This document shows, piece by piece, positions 1 to 8,261 of a stretch of 55,564 nucleotides of DNA. Within the stretch, counting starts at the first letter, position 1, and the number at the start of each line of letters is the position of its first letter. The translations under genes were made by a program, and so were the position numbers. The DNA lies in NCBI GenBank assembly GCA_965372405.1, contig CBDVCE010000028.1, forward strand, positions 1 to 55,564, written 5' to 3'. The DNA is from Sunxiuqinia sp965372405 (GTDB lineage Bacteria > Bacteroidota > Bacteroidia > Bacteroidales > Prolixibacteraceae). The notes under the pieces were generated by a model that saw only the letters and a program-made list of their open reading frames with translations, did not search any database and was not told the DNA's origin.

Positions 1-43
1 AAACTTTCCTCTATACCCCGAGGCAGAGCCTCGAGGAATTCTC

Positions 44-739
44 TTGATTAAACCTTTATTCTTTTTTGGTTTCGATATAAATCTAGGTTCCAAAATTGGA
101 ACAGTTGGAGCTGATTTTAGTCGAATAAAGATTGATTATATCTCAGAGTCAGTGTACCAGTTAAATTATGCATATACTGCTTTTAGTAATGAAAAGGCAA
201 AGCTGAGTTTTGGATTAGGGGTTGGACTACAAAGTATTCATAATGATTTGTCTGACTTTAAACTTTACCCAGATTCTGAGCCTGATCCGTTCATTAATTC
301 CAGATGGAATAATTTGAAAGTGGATATAGGTGTACTTTATAACTCCGAGGCTGTTGATTTTGGCTTTAGTTATTATCGTTATGAGAAATTGAATGAAAAT
401 TTCAATAGAAATAATTATTCAGAATTAACTTTGCCTGACGTTTTTACATTATTAGGTGCATATCGGATTAATGTTAATGAGACTTTCGTTATCGAACCAA
501 ATGCATTTTTTGAGTTTATGGATTCTAAAACCGGAAAATATCTTGGTGTATTTATAGAATGTTATGAACGTATATGGTTTGGATATACCAATATAGATTT
601 TAATGATCTTCATTCATTAAGTTTAGGAATAGATTTGAAAGGGAAATATAGAGTAGGCTATAGTTATGATTTCTCAAAGAAAATTTATAATGAAAGACTA
701 AGCATGCATGAGTTTTTATTGGCAGTTCGAATCAACTAA
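44..739 (+). CDS. PorP/SprF-like type IX secretion outer-membrane protein, apparently 5'-truncated
   Basis: The protein looks like the barrel part of the PorP/SprF family, outer-membrane proteins associated with type IX secretion and gliding. Visible hallmarks are the alternating strand pattern, a Y-A-Y strand followed by L-S-F-G-L-G-V-G-L (about residues 43-62), a D-P-F segment, and a C-terminal strand ending in an aliphatic/aromatic pattern. Family members normally have a signal peptide and about 70-80 more residues at the N-terminus; these are absent. The frame is open to the window edge, but bases 12-50 match a dispersed repeat (second copy at 4415-4452) and family-like sequence begins directly after it. 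The TTG at 44 is only a nominal start. It is either a gene broken by the repeat or one that continues outside the window. Family assignment is by pattern; truncation is inference. Confidence 0.6.
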   Translation: MIKPLFFFGFDINLGSKIGTVGADFSRIKIDYISESVYQLNYAYTAFSNEKAKLSFGLGVGLQSIHNDLSDFKLYPDSEPDPFINSRWNNLKVDIGVLYNSEAVDFGFSYYRYEKLNENFNRNNYSELTLPDVFTLLGAYRINVNETFVIEPNAFFEFMDSKTGKYLGVFIECYERIWFGYTNIDFNDLHSLSLGIDLKGKYRVGYSYDFSKKIYNERLSMHEFLLAVRIN

Positions 740-764
740 AAATACATACTCACTATAGAAAATA

Positions 765-798
765 ACTGCCCTTCACTTTTATGTGGAGGGCAGTTTCA
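765..798 (+). terminator. Rho-independent terminator after the PorP/SprF-like gene
   Basis: Arms ACTGCCCTTCAC (765-776) and GTGGAGGGCAGT (783-794) form a 12-bp stem with one mismatch, followed by a short T-rich run. It lies 25 bases after the stop codon. Confidence 0.75.
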
Positions 799-961
799 TT
801 AAGCTTTATTCTGTTTTCATCACCAACTCTTCCCAATAAGTCCGAATTTTGAATTCGTTGCTAATCTTATTATACTCCCCTTGCTCGCCCTCCGCTCGCG
901 CCGATTTGTAATCGGTGTGCAACTCAAAAGAGTTGGTATTATATATTTCCAAGTCTTTAGC
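797..961. repeat. Direct duplication, copy 1 (about 165 bp)
   Basis: Matches 1467-1620 almost base for base. Differences include an 11-bp stretch present only here, between two GCTCGC hexamers near 885-901, which looks like slippage in the other copy. The block carries the inverted ends ACCAACTCTT (822-831) and AAGAGTTGGT (928-937), plus hairpins around CCGATTTGTAATCGG and CAACTCAAAAGAGTTG. Confidence 0.9.
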
Positions 962-1313
962 TGAGGTACGAATTACAAATTCGCACCAGCTAAGTTAATT
1001 CTCCGTAGGAGATATAGAATAATGAAATCAGGTTTATCTCCTAACGGAGAAATTGGGATAATGTAATATTGCAGCTATTGAGCTTAATCCCCCTACCGGG
1101 GGAATGAACCCCTGCTGGTGCGAATTTGCAATCTGCACGTTAATATACAGATCCCGGACTTCCACTGCGTTTCATCCGGGATGACTTTTTGCATTAAAGG
1201 CTGGGCAATCCTGCATCTATCTATTTCTTCCAACTTCCAAGCTGCTAGCGTGAATTTGTAATTTGTTCCATTTTAAAAATTAGAGGAGCTGCATAATCTC
1301 AATCCTAATTTTA

Positions 1314-1442
1314 TTAAACCTTAGTAGAACATATTTAACAAGAATGCTGACCTTATTACCTTATTTACTATCAAATGCATGTAATCGAGAATAAGGTAAT
1401 AAGGTTTATGATTTGAGATTTGCCTTAGCTACTAAGGTTTAA
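1314..1442. repeat. Nested inverted repeat
   Basis: Outer arms TTAAACCTTAGTAG (1314-1327) and CTACTAAGGTTTAA (1429-1442) are a perfect 14-bp pair. Inner arms CCTTATTACCTTATT (1351-1365) and AATAAGGTAATAAGG (1390-1404) are a perfect 15-bp pair. A second, shorter relative lies at 41319-41388. Confidence 0.85.
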
Positions 1443-1466
1443 ACAAGGGAAATAAGCCACAAATAT

Positions 1467-1620
1467 CATTAAGCATTATTCTGTTTCCATCACCAACTCT
1501 TCCCAATAAGGCCGAATTTTGAATTCACTGCTAATCTTATTATACTCCCCTTGCTCGCGCCGATTTGTAATCGGTGTGCAACTCAAAAGAGTTGAAATTA
1601 GATATTTTTCAGTCTTTGGC
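1467..1620. repeat. Direct duplication, copy 2 (about 154 bp)
   Basis: Second copy of the 797-961 block, about 670 bp downstream in the same orientation. ACCAACTCTT is at 1492-1501; the right inverted end has decayed to AAGAGTTG (1588-1595). Confidence 0.9.
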
Positions 1621-1807
1621 TTTAATTGCTCTTACCAATGCATTCTTTTCTAATTGAAATTCAGGTATTTCTCTTGAAGAACGAAAAAAGACTTATTTAA
1701 AGATCTCATGGCATTATTGTTGTATTCTAAAATCTTCTTCTTATTAACAAATTATAAGGTTATATTAGGAAGGAATAGTAGTGAGACAATACCCTTGATA
1801 TTAGAAT

Positions 1808-2428
1808 ATGAGAAATAGAAGTTTATGGGCATTTGGTATATTGCTTGGTTTCATCCTGGCATATATCGGTTGGGATAGTTTTGAAATGTCAATGATATGG
1901 GCTAGTAGCAAAAACGTTAATGGTCGAATAATAGAAGTTTTCCCTTCGAAGGAAGTAAGAACGTATACAAGAAGGGTGAAATATGTATATTCTGTGAATG
2001 ACAAATTCTATTATGATTTTGAAAAACTTGGAACCAGAGTTGATAAACAATTTATAGGAAATAAGGTACGAGTTAGTTATTCAGTAAGAAATCCGAATAA
2101 TAGTCAGGTAGTTAGATTTATTAACGATCATAAAAGTTTAAGGGAAATTAAGTTTTACTCAAATAAGGAGCAGGGATTCTTTGAATTTAGATTGATTAAT
2201 GGGATTTTCAAGTATAAAGAATATGCAGAGAAAGGCAAGGTGATCAATGATTTTATTGGTGACTATACTATTGTTGGTGATACTCTAAAGTTTAGGCATT
2301 ATTATTTCGAATTAGAGAGTATTGGAACAACCAGACCTGAATTGTTTATAGCAGACTCTGCAAATGGAAATCAGTTAATAGAAGTTAATACGAATAGAAT
2401 TTTTAAGAAAGTAATAACGAGACGTTGA
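1808..2428 (+). CDS. Membrane-anchored protein, DUF3592-like
   Basis: I do not recognise a defined function. The protein has 206 residues, a single N-terminal hydrophobic segment (about residues 8-30), then a soluble domain. Residues about 36-105 carry the pattern of DUF3592-like proteins: a G-R-I-I-E strand, R-R-V-K-Y-x-Y, and V-x-V-S-Y followed by N-P-N-N-S. This is a beta-rich module usually outside or at the membrane. The C-terminal 100 residues are unassigned. The ATG at 1808 follows a repeat-rich gap, and the gene converges on the fetB gene 60 bases downstream. It is probably a real single-gene unit: the reading frame is long and its composition matches the neighbours. Confidence 0.65.
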   Translation: MRNRSLWAFGILLGFILAYIGWDSFEMSMIWASSKNVNGRIIEVFPSKEVRTYTRRVKYVYSVNDKFYYDFEKLGTRVDKQFIGNKVRVSYSVRNPNNSQVVRFINDHKSLREIKFYSNKEQGFFEFRLINGIFKYKEYAEKGKVINDFIGDYTIVGDTLKFRHYYFELESIGTTRPELFIADSANGNQLIEVNTNRIFKKVITRR

Positions 2429-2488
2429 CCAGGTTGGCAACTAATATGATTTCAAGAATGTGTATGTCTAAATAGTAAACCTATAATC

Positions 2489-3280
2489 TCAGTTTTTAAT
2501 CATTATTCCCTTGTCTAACCGATCTCGTTTATCATACCCTTTTCTCACAATCATAAAAAGTTGAAGCAAATTACTCAATAGACTATTGAAAAAGATAATG
2601 ATCATTACCATTACCTGATATTTTACTGCTAGAACAGGATCAGAACCTCCAAGTATCTGTCCTGTCATTACACCGGGTAGTGAAACCAGACCTACAGTTG
2701 CCATTGTTGCAAGATTAGGAGCCATGGCAGTTCGTATGGCTTCTTTCAGAAAGGGACGGGTTGCTTCGAGTCGTGTTGCACCAGTTGCCAGCAAGTATAG
2801 ATAAGTTTTGTCTTCTCTTCGTGCCTGATTGAAAAAGGTTTTCAGTGCAACAATATTCGATTTCAATGTATTTCCCAACATCAATCCGGCAACAGGAATT
2901 AAGATTTCAGCCTGAAATAGGTTTTCCAGTTTTACAATGGTAGCGTTGAAATAGATTAAGGTAAACAGAGTAGGGAACAGCATGGATAGAAACGTAGGAA
3001 ACCAAAGCTTTTTTACATTTAGGTTTGATGTTCGAATTGCCGAAAAAGCAGCGATTAAAACCATTCCCAAGACATATGCGATATTGATGAATGCATTGTT
3101 GAGCAAGAATATGTATTTTAAATAAACAGCTACAAAGCCAAGCTGAATCAGCATTCTTAAAACGGCGATTCCCAATTGCTTGTTAAAGCCCAGACGGAGT
3201 TGCCAGACCAACAAAAGGCATGGAGCAACGAGCAGCAATCCAAATAATAAACCGCTTACGGAAATGTCAATAGCATTCAT
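2489..3280 (-). CDS. fetB: FetB/UPF0014-type ABC exporter permease
   Basis: Permease half of a two-gene ABC exporter of the UPF0014 family. The E. coli FetAB (YbbLM) pair is linked to iron export and resistance to oxidative stress. The protein has 263 residues, near the family's usual 250-260, with about six or seven hydrophobic segments. A central cytoplasmic block near residues 134-175 (L-M-L-G-N-T, then A-T-R-L-E-A) and S-L-P-G-V-M-T-G-Q-I-L-G-G after it are typical of the family. The start ATG overlaps the stop of the ATPase gene in an ATGA, so the two are translationally coupled. The substrate cannot be read from sequence; iron is inferred from family. Confidence 0.85.
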   Translation of the reverse strand: MNAIDISVSGLLFGLLLVAPCLLLVWQLRLGFNKQLGIAVLRMLIQLGFVAVYLKYIFLLNNAFINIAYVLGMVLIAAFSAIRTSNLNVKKLWFPTFLSMLFPTLFTLIYFNATIVKLENLFQAEILIPVAGLMLGNTLKSNIVALKTFFNQARREDKTYLYLLATGATRLEATRPFLKEAIRTAMAPNLATMATVGLVSLPGVMTGQILGGSDPVLAVKYQVMVMIIIFFNSLLSNLLQLFMIVRKGYDKRDRLDKGIMIKN

Positions 3281-3897
3281 ACAAGCAGACTGTTAATATT
3301 GGTGAATCCGGGCACTTGCCAATCTGGATCATGGCTAACACAAATCACCGTTTTTTTTGTTTTCGATATGTAGTCGATAAAGAACTGCTTTTGCTTATCA
3401 TCCATCGCCGAAGTTGGCTCGTCAAGTAACAATACTGAACGTTCAAGAAGCATGATGAGTGCCCAGCCCAAACGCTGTCTCTCGCCGCCTGAAATATCAC
3501 TCGTGTTTTTATGTAGGATTTCTTCAGAAAGATCTACTTCTTTTAATTTCTCGATTAGTGTTTTTTCTGAAAAATGAATGTGCTTATTTGCCGAGTAATT
3601 GAAGATCTCCTGAAAAACTTCTACAACTTTCCCGTTTGGAAAATCAATATCTTGACTGAGATAGCCTATTTTTTTTCGAATTCGGTGAAGGTTTTCTGTT
3701 TTTACTTCTTTCTGATTAAAGAGAATTTTGCCTTCATCCGGATCACTAAATCCCATGATAAGTCGGAGCAAACTTGTTTTACCACTTCCTGATGGTGCTG
3801 AAAAAATAAGTTTCTCACTTTTAGCAATAGTAAGATTGAAGTTTTTCATTAATTGCTTATTCCCCAACTTGAGGGCGACGTTCTTGAATCGTATCAT
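3277..3897 (-). CDS. fetA: FetA-type ABC transporter ATP-binding protein
   Basis: Stand-alone nucleotide-binding subunit, 206 residues. It shows Walker A A-P-S-G-S-G-K-T (34-41), the Q-loop glutamine in L-S-Q-D (about 82), the ABC signature I-S-G-G-E (135-139), Walker B V-L-L-L-D-E (155-160) and the switch histidine in V-S-H-D. It is the first gene of a two-gene operon with the UPF0014 permease, overlapping by four bases. With its partner it should form an inner-membrane exporter, by homology for iron. The promoter is not clear: a TATCTTTA-like box about 50 bases upstream is one base off the -7 consensus. Confidence 0.88.
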   Translation of the reverse strand: MIRFKNVALKLGNKQLMKNFNLTIAKSEKLIFSAPSGSGKTSLLRLIMGFSDPDEGKILFNQKEVKTENLHRIRKKIGYLSQDIDFPNGKVVEVFQEIFNYSANKHIHFSEKTLIEKLKEVDLSEEILHKNTSDISGGERQRLGWALIMLLERSVLLLDEPTSAMDDKQKQFFIDYISKTKKTVICVSHDPDWQVPGFTNINSLLV

Positions 3898-4414
3898 GAA
3901 GAATAAGGATTATGGTGTTCCCTTCGTTGGGAGACCGATACTTAAAGATAGAAAAAGGAATCAGGATATGAAGGATCACTTTAAAAACTTGTGGGGAACA
4001 ATGTTATTTATACAATACCAGACTTTTCGTCCGGGGAAACTTAACCGCTTCATTCCAGCCAATTCCGCCGGACGATTTTCACAAATCTATATTAACCCAG
4101 CGCTTTGCACTGGCCTATTTTCTTCGACACTTTCAGCGTCATTCCGTATTGCCATGAAAGGGCATTACAGCAATAACCCCGTGTAAAAGAATGAAGTGAG
4201 AGCAACCCGGGGTAAGGGATGATGAGATAAAAAGGCGCAACAGGAATGTTGATTGAAATTGTGACTATACATACCTGCCTGCCTTTAGGCAGGCGCCGCA
4301 CATTCCAAATTAATTCTTTACTAATCTCTATACTAAACTATTTAATGTAAATAGTATAGTTAAAATTAGAGATGAAAAGGAATCTCGCACAGAAAGTTTA
4401 ATTGATCCAATGTA

Positions 4415-4452
4415 TGCCCCCAAAGGCAAGCCTTAACGAATTCTATTGATTA
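4415..4452. repeat. Dispersed GAATTCT-TTGATTAA repeat, copy 2
   Basis: Resembles bases 12-50: a CCCC-purine-rich arm, GGCA-GCCT, then GAATTCT(a/c)TTGATTAA. In the first copy the repeat abuts the truncated PorP/SprF-like frame; here it is intergenic. Confidence 0.6.
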
Positions 4453-4458
4453 ACAAAA

Positions 4459-4486
4459 AAGCCACTTGTCCGTAGACAAATGGCTT
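4459..4486 (-). terminator. Terminator of the hexokinase gene
   Basis: On the minus strand AAGCCATTTGTC pairs with GACAAGTGGCTT (one G-T/mismatch) around a 4-base loop, followed by a run of T, 22 bases after the stop codon at 4509. Confidence 0.8.
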
Positions 4487-4508
4487 CAACTATTGGTTCT
4501 ATATTATT

Positions 4509-5798
4509 TTAATTTACCAATGCAGCTAAAGCGGCACCGACCATACTTGATTGTGCAACTTCCGCTATTTCATAATAGCGCTGTTGATCACCACTCAGGT
4601 ATTCCTGCAGGTAATTCTCAAACTGAATGCGTAATCCTTTCAGTTTATAAAAAGTAGTTCCTTCAATAGTCATTAAAACAGGTTTCTCAGCATTCTTCCC
4701 TTTACCCGTTTTAAGGATGACAGCAGCAAGATTACCAGCAACCAATTTGGCAGCACGTTCAATTAAACCATCAACAATTTCCATAATGGCTTCAGCGTCG
4801 TCTTCAGTTGCGGCAGCAGCCTTTAACGGGTTATTAGCATCAGCAACTCCCATCGTGAAAGAATTTGCTTGTTCCGAAGTTAATGTGCGCATTTGCTTCA
4901 GTGCATTTGTAGTTTCTTCAGTAAAGAGACCTTCATCACCAGCAGTTTGTAAAGCCTTTAGGCACAATCCTCCGAAATAACCTCCCGCATACATTTTCTC
5001 AAAAGTATATCTTCCCGGAGTATCTGTTCCATTATCAAAATCGATATCAATATCTGTTCTTTGAGCTTTATTGAAATTGCCAGATTCAATATTTATAATT
5101 TGACTTTGTTCCTTATTAATACCATCAACTTTTACGATGTTGCTGTTCTTCTCAATGTAAGCAACGTTAGTTCCGGTTCCCAGAATAAATCCAATAAAAG
5201 AATCGTACGCTTTTTTAGTTGAAGCAGATTTACCAGCAAGAAGAGTTGCTACTGTGTCATTCAAAATAACAATTTGTTTTTCGGGAATACCTGCCGCTTT
5301 TAACAGATTCTCACCAACCATTTCGCCTTCAACTTCTTTTGCCTTTACTTCTTTACTGAAATGAAGTAGCTTGCCGTCTTTGTTTGGAAAGATTTCAATT
5401 GGATAAGAAAAACAGAACCCTATTTGATCAGATTGTTCTTTATAACCTTCCAGGTATCCAGCCATTTGCTCAAAGAATTCTTCTTTAGAAGTTTCAGTGG
5501 CAACACCAGGCATGCTCCCGTTTTTTTGTTGATCGATGATCAGGTCTCCATTCTGATTGAATTTCACCATTGCTATCCTGAAATTTGTTCCACCAGCATC
5601 AATTGCAATCACTGGTTTTTCAACCTGAAATTCATTATCAGCTTCAATATATGTAGGAAGCATTAATAATGATTCAGCCTCACTGGTAAGACCTTTATTC
5701 ATCTGATTGGTAAAGAGATTTACCAATTCGTTTAGATCGAAATCTTCTGCTCTCATTTTATGAGCAGCTAAAAATTTAGTTGCTTTTTCAATACTCAT
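4509..5798 (-). CDS. Hexokinase (eukaryotic-type family)
   Basis: ATP-dependent phosphorylation of glucose or related hexoses, first step of glycolysis, cytoplasmic. The 429-residue protein has the hexokinase phosphate-1 motif I-D-A-G-G-T-N-F-R (66-74), the catalytic-aspartate segment I-L-N-D-T-V-A-T-L-L (178-187) and the phosphate-2/glycine segment G-T-G-T-N (207-211). A segment F-C-F-S-Y-P (128-133) matches the S-F-P sugar-binding loop. This long, single-unit type is the usual Bacteroidota hexokinase rather than the short bacterial glucokinase. It is monocistronic with its own -7 box and terminator. Which hexose is preferred cannot be told. Confidence 0.9.
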   Translation of the reverse strand: MSIEKATKFLAAHKMRAEDFDLNELVNLFTNQMNKGLTSEAESLLMLPTYIEADNEFQVEKPVIAIDAGGTNFRIAMVKFNQNGDLIIDQQKNGSMPGVATETSKEEFFEQMAGYLEGYKEQSDQIGFCFSYPIEIFPNKDGKLLHFSKEVKAKEVEGEMVGENLLKAAGIPEKQIVILNDTVATLLAGKSASTKKAYDSFIGFILGTGTNVAYIEKNSNIVKVDGINKEQSQIINIESGNFNKAQRTDIDIDFDNGTDTPGRYTFEKMYAGGYFGGLCLKALQTAGDEGLFTEETTNALKQMRTLTSEQANSFTMGVADANNPLKAAAATEDDAEAIMEIVDGLIERAAKLVAGNLAAVILKTGKGKNAEKPVLMTIEGTTFYKLKGLRIQFENYLQEYLSGDQQRYYEIAEVAQSSMVGAALAALVN

Positions 5799-5833
5799 GG
5801 TATCTTAGTTTAGATTGATTTAATTGTACTATA

Positions 5834-5841
5834 CAAAGATA
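5834..5841 (-). promoter_or_regulatory. -7 box of the hexokinase promoter
   Basis: TATCTTTG on the minus strand fits TAnnTTTG and lies 36 bases upstream of the ATG. No clear -33 element. Confidence 0.55.
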
Positions 5842-5931
5842 TAGTAATTGAAAAAAGAGCCTAGCCTCACGATTTGAAACATTATGTATTTCATCTTTTT
5901 TAACATTGTTTCAAAATAATCAGACATAAAA

Positions 5932-5952
5932 AATCCCGCAAAAAGCGGGATT
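5932..5952 (-). terminator. Terminator of sucCD
   Basis: Perfect 8-bp stem AATCCCGC/GCGGGATT with a 5-base loop, followed on the minus strand by a T run; it starts four bases after the sucD stop. Confidence 0.85.
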
Positions 5953-5956
5953 CAAT

Positions 5957-6838
5957 TTATACAGATACTTTAGCCATTTTCTCTTTTAATAACTTCGGAA
6001 TCTCCGAAGGTTCTTTTGCAACGGGGACACCTGCTTTCTCAAAAGCTTTTATTTTTTCTTCAGCCGTACCAGCACCACTTGAAATGATTGCACCAGCATG
6101 CCCCATTCTTTTTCCTGGAGGAGCAGTTTGTCCGGCAATGAAAGCAACAACTGGCTTTGTCATATGTTTGGCAATATATTCGGCAGCTTGTTCCTCTGCG
6201 TCACCACCAATCTCACCAATTAATACAACAGCTTCTGTTTCGGGATCATTTTCATACATCTCAAGCAAATCAATGTAATATAACCCGGCAACAGGATCTC
6301 CACCAATACCAACAACCGTACTCTGTCCCATATTATTAGTAGTAAGCATATTTACTACCTCATAAGTAAGCGTTCCACTTCTCGACATCAATCCAACATT
6401 ACCTCTCTTGAAAATCATTCCTGGTAATATACCAATCAATGCCTCATCAGGAGTTATTAATCCCGGGCAGTTAGGCCCAATCAGTTTGGTCCCATTCTTT
6501 TTTAGAATCGGAGTAACTTTAATCATATCCAAAATTGGCAATCCTTCTGAAATAGCAATTACCAATTCAATTCCTGCGTAAGATGCTTCCAAAATTGCAT
6601 CAGCTGCAAATGCTGCAGGTACAAAAATAATTGATACGTTTGCTCCTGTAACCTGAACAGCCTCTTCAACTGAATCAAATACAGGAACACCTTCAACCTC
6701 CTGACCTCCTTTACCGGGAGAAGTTCCAGCAACAATGTTGGTTCCATATTCTTTCATTCGACCAGCATGAAATTGTCCATCACGACCTGTAATTCCCTGC
6801 ACCACCAATTTTGTATCGTTATTTACCAGAATACTCAT
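5957..6838 (-). CDS. sucD: Succinyl-CoA synthetase alpha subunit (SucD)
   Basis: ADP- or GDP-forming succinate-CoA ligase, alpha subunit: carries the phosphohistidine in the TCA cycle interconversion of succinyl-CoA and succinate. The 293-residue length matches the family (about 289). Visible features are the CoA-binding Rossmann segment G-I-T-G-R-D-G-Q-F-H (15-24), the P-G-K-G-G loop (41-45), G-P-N-C-P-G (121-126), and the active-site histidine in G-H-A-G-A (His247). It lies six bases downstream of sucC in a two-gene operon ended by the terminator at 5932. Standard subunit with all key residues present. Confidence 0.97.
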   Translation of the reverse strand: MSILVNNDTKLVVQGITGRDGQFHAGRMKEYGTNIVAGTSPGKGGQEVEGVPVFDSVEEAVQVTGANVSIIFVPAAFAADAILEASYAGIELVIAISEGLPILDMIKVTPILKKNGTKLIGPNCPGLITPDEALIGILPGMIFKRGNVGLMSRSGTLTYEVVNMLTTNNMGQSTVVGIGGDPVAGLYYIDLLEMYENDPETEAVVLIGEIGGDAEEQAAEYIAKHMTKPVVAFIAGQTAPPGKRMGHAGAIISSGAGTAEEKIKAFEKAGVPVAKEPSEIPKLLKEKMAKVSV

Positions 6839-6844
6839 AGTATT

Positions 6845-7984
6845 TTATTTTTTTTCCTGACTTAATTTAATTGCCACTCTTGCTGCCTCACTCATTGTTT
6901 TGACCGTGGGAAGACCTGTCTTCTTTAAAATTTCTAAACCTTCTTTAGCATTTGTTCCGGAAAGGCGAACCACAATTGGAATGTCAGCATGAATAATATC
7001 CAATGCTTCAATCAATCCACGAGCGACATCATCACAGCGAGTAATTCCACCAAAAATATTGATCATTACCGCCTTCACATTCCTGTCAGAAATTAAGATA
7101 TTCATAGCATCAACCACTTTTTGTGGATTTGAACTACCGCCAATATCTAAAAAGTTTGCTGGTGAGCCACCATAAAGTTTGATCATGTCCATGGTTGCCA
7201 TTGCAAGTCCGGCTCCATTAACCATACAACCAATATCTCCATCAAGCTTCACATAAGAAAGTCCATGTTCCTTTGCATCAATCTCCTTTTGCTCATCTTC
7301 ATCAACTTCTCTCATCGCTAAAACTTCTGGCTGACGGTATAGTGCATTCTCATCAAAATTCATTTTCCCATCAATTGCCCAAATTTTATTATCAGGCGTG
7401 AGAACTAAAGGATTGATTTCAGCAATAGTTGCATCTGTTTCGACAAAGAGTTTGTACAATTTCTGAAAAATCACTGCTGCTTTTCTTGCCAACTTCACAT
7501 CTCCAAATAGTTTCATCCCAACATTTCTGGCCTGAAAATCAAGCAAACCCGTTAATGGGTTAATATTGAATTTATGAATTAACTCTGGATTCGTTTTGGC
7601 AACTTCTTCAATCTCAACGCCACCTTCAGCACTTACCATTAAAGTCACCGATTTTGAATTCCTGTCGTTTATCAAACCCACATAAAACTCCTTCTCAATA
7701 TCAACAGCATCGGCAATTAAAACCTTCTCCACAATATACCCTTTGATATCCATTCCAAGGATTTGACCAGCCATTTCAACAGCTTCCTTTTTGGTTTTAG
7801 CCAGCTTAACTCCTCCAGCCTTACCTCTTCCTCCTGCAAGAACTTGCGCCTTAACTACCACCATGTCCTTTTTCTTTGCCATCGCTTTTTCTACTTCCCT
7901 GACCGAATGGCAAAGCACATCGTCCGGCACTGGAAGGCCATATTTCTTGAAGATTTCCTTGGCTTGATATTCGTGTATCTTCAT
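6845..7984 (-). CDS. sucC: Succinyl-CoA synthetase beta subunit (SucC)
   Basis: ATP-grasp beta subunit of succinyl-CoA synthetase. It binds nucleotide and succinate and receives phosphate from the alpha-subunit histidine. The 379-residue protein begins M-K-I-H-E-Y-Q-A-K-E-I-F, the typical N-terminus, followed by the K-A-Q-V-L-A-G-G-R-G-K-A-G-G nucleotide loop (about 45-58), E-I-N-P-L-V (metal/nucleotide site) and the C-terminal ligase domain with N-I-F-G-G-I-T-R-C-D. First gene of the sucCD operon. A TACTTTTA box on the minus strand (8024-8031) is one base off the -7 consensus and may be its promoter. Confidence 0.97.
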   Translation of the reverse strand: MKIHEYQAKEIFKKYGLPVPDDVLCHSVREVEKAMAKKKDMVVVKAQVLAGGRGKAGGVKLAKTKKEAVEMAGQILGMDIKGYIVEKVLIADAVDIEKEFYVGLINDRNSKSVTLMVSAEGGVEIEEVAKTNPELIHKFNINPLTGLLDFQARNVGMKLFGDVKLARKAAVIFQKLYKLFVETDATIAEINPLVLTPDNKIWAIDGKMNFDENALYRQPEVLAMREVDEDEQKEIDAKEHGLSYVKLDGDIGCMVNGAGLAMATMDMIKLYGGSPANFLDIGGSSNPQKVVDAMNILISDRNVKAVMINIFGGITRCDDVARGLIEALDIIHADIPIVVRLSGTNAKEGLEILKKTGLPTVKTMSEAARVAIKLSQEKK

Positions 7985-8208
7985 AAATAAATTATTTAAA
8001 GGTTAGTACACCTGTTTAAAATATAAAAGTATCAAAACATCTAGAACATTAGAAGTATATTTATCAGGTTTTTCAAGTATTTTAAAACATATTAACATCT
8101 GATTTCTCGAAATGTTTGGTCATAAATTCACCATTGGGTGCACATTCACATTTTTTAAAACATATATTTAGTTTTTGTGTCAATTCTGAACTGAACAATG
8201 CTGATTGA

Positions 8209-8240
8209 TTGGCGAAAATTTAAAAAATAGCGTAGTTTTG
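8209..8240 (+). promoter_or_regulatory. Promoter of the SIS isomerase gene
   Basis: TTG at 8209-8211 and TAGTTTTG at 8233-8240 are separated by 21 bases, matching the Bacteroidota -33/-7 arrangement. The -7 box ends 21 bases before the ATG at 8262 and lies inside the longer TTG-started frame, which settles the start. Confidence 0.7.
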
Positions 8241-8261
8241 CATGGACAAAATTCAGTGATA

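Larger units (their letters stand above)
740..1807. other. Gene-free, hairpin-dense repeat region
   Basis: No credible coding sequence in about 1 kb. It holds a direct duplication (797-961 and 1467-1620), an inverted pair CTCCGTAGGAGAT (1001-1013) / ATCTCCTAACGGAG (1036-1049), a CCCCC/GGGGG hairpin (1089-1102), an ATCCCGGA/TCCGGGAT hairpin (1151-1182) and a nested inverted repeat (1314-1442). A short dyad around GATTTGTAATC recurs near 902, 965, 1121, 1251 and 1562. The density suggests decayed REP/MITE-like elements. No transposase is visible. Confidence 0.7.
3898..4508. other. Intergenic region with dispersed hairpins
   Basis: No convincing gene; short open frames here lack coding pattern. 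Visible structures are a perfect 8-bp hairpin GCCTGCCT/AGGCAGGC (4277-4294), a nested dyad with outer arms ATCTCTA/TAGAGAT (4324-4330, 4367-4373) and inner arms ACTATTTA/TAAATAGT (4337-4355), an ACCCCGTG...CCGGGGT pair near 4177-4213, the dispersed repeat at 4415-4452, and the hexokinase terminator. The fetA promoter must lie in the left part. Confidence 0.6.

Noticed and set aside
740..1807. Insertion sequence
   Set aside because: Repeats and hairpins are present but there is no transposase frame and no clear target duplication.
3728..4186. Plus-strand gene overlapping fetA
   Set aside because: Most of it is antisense to the clear ATP-binding protein; the rest runs into repeat-rich non-coding sequence.
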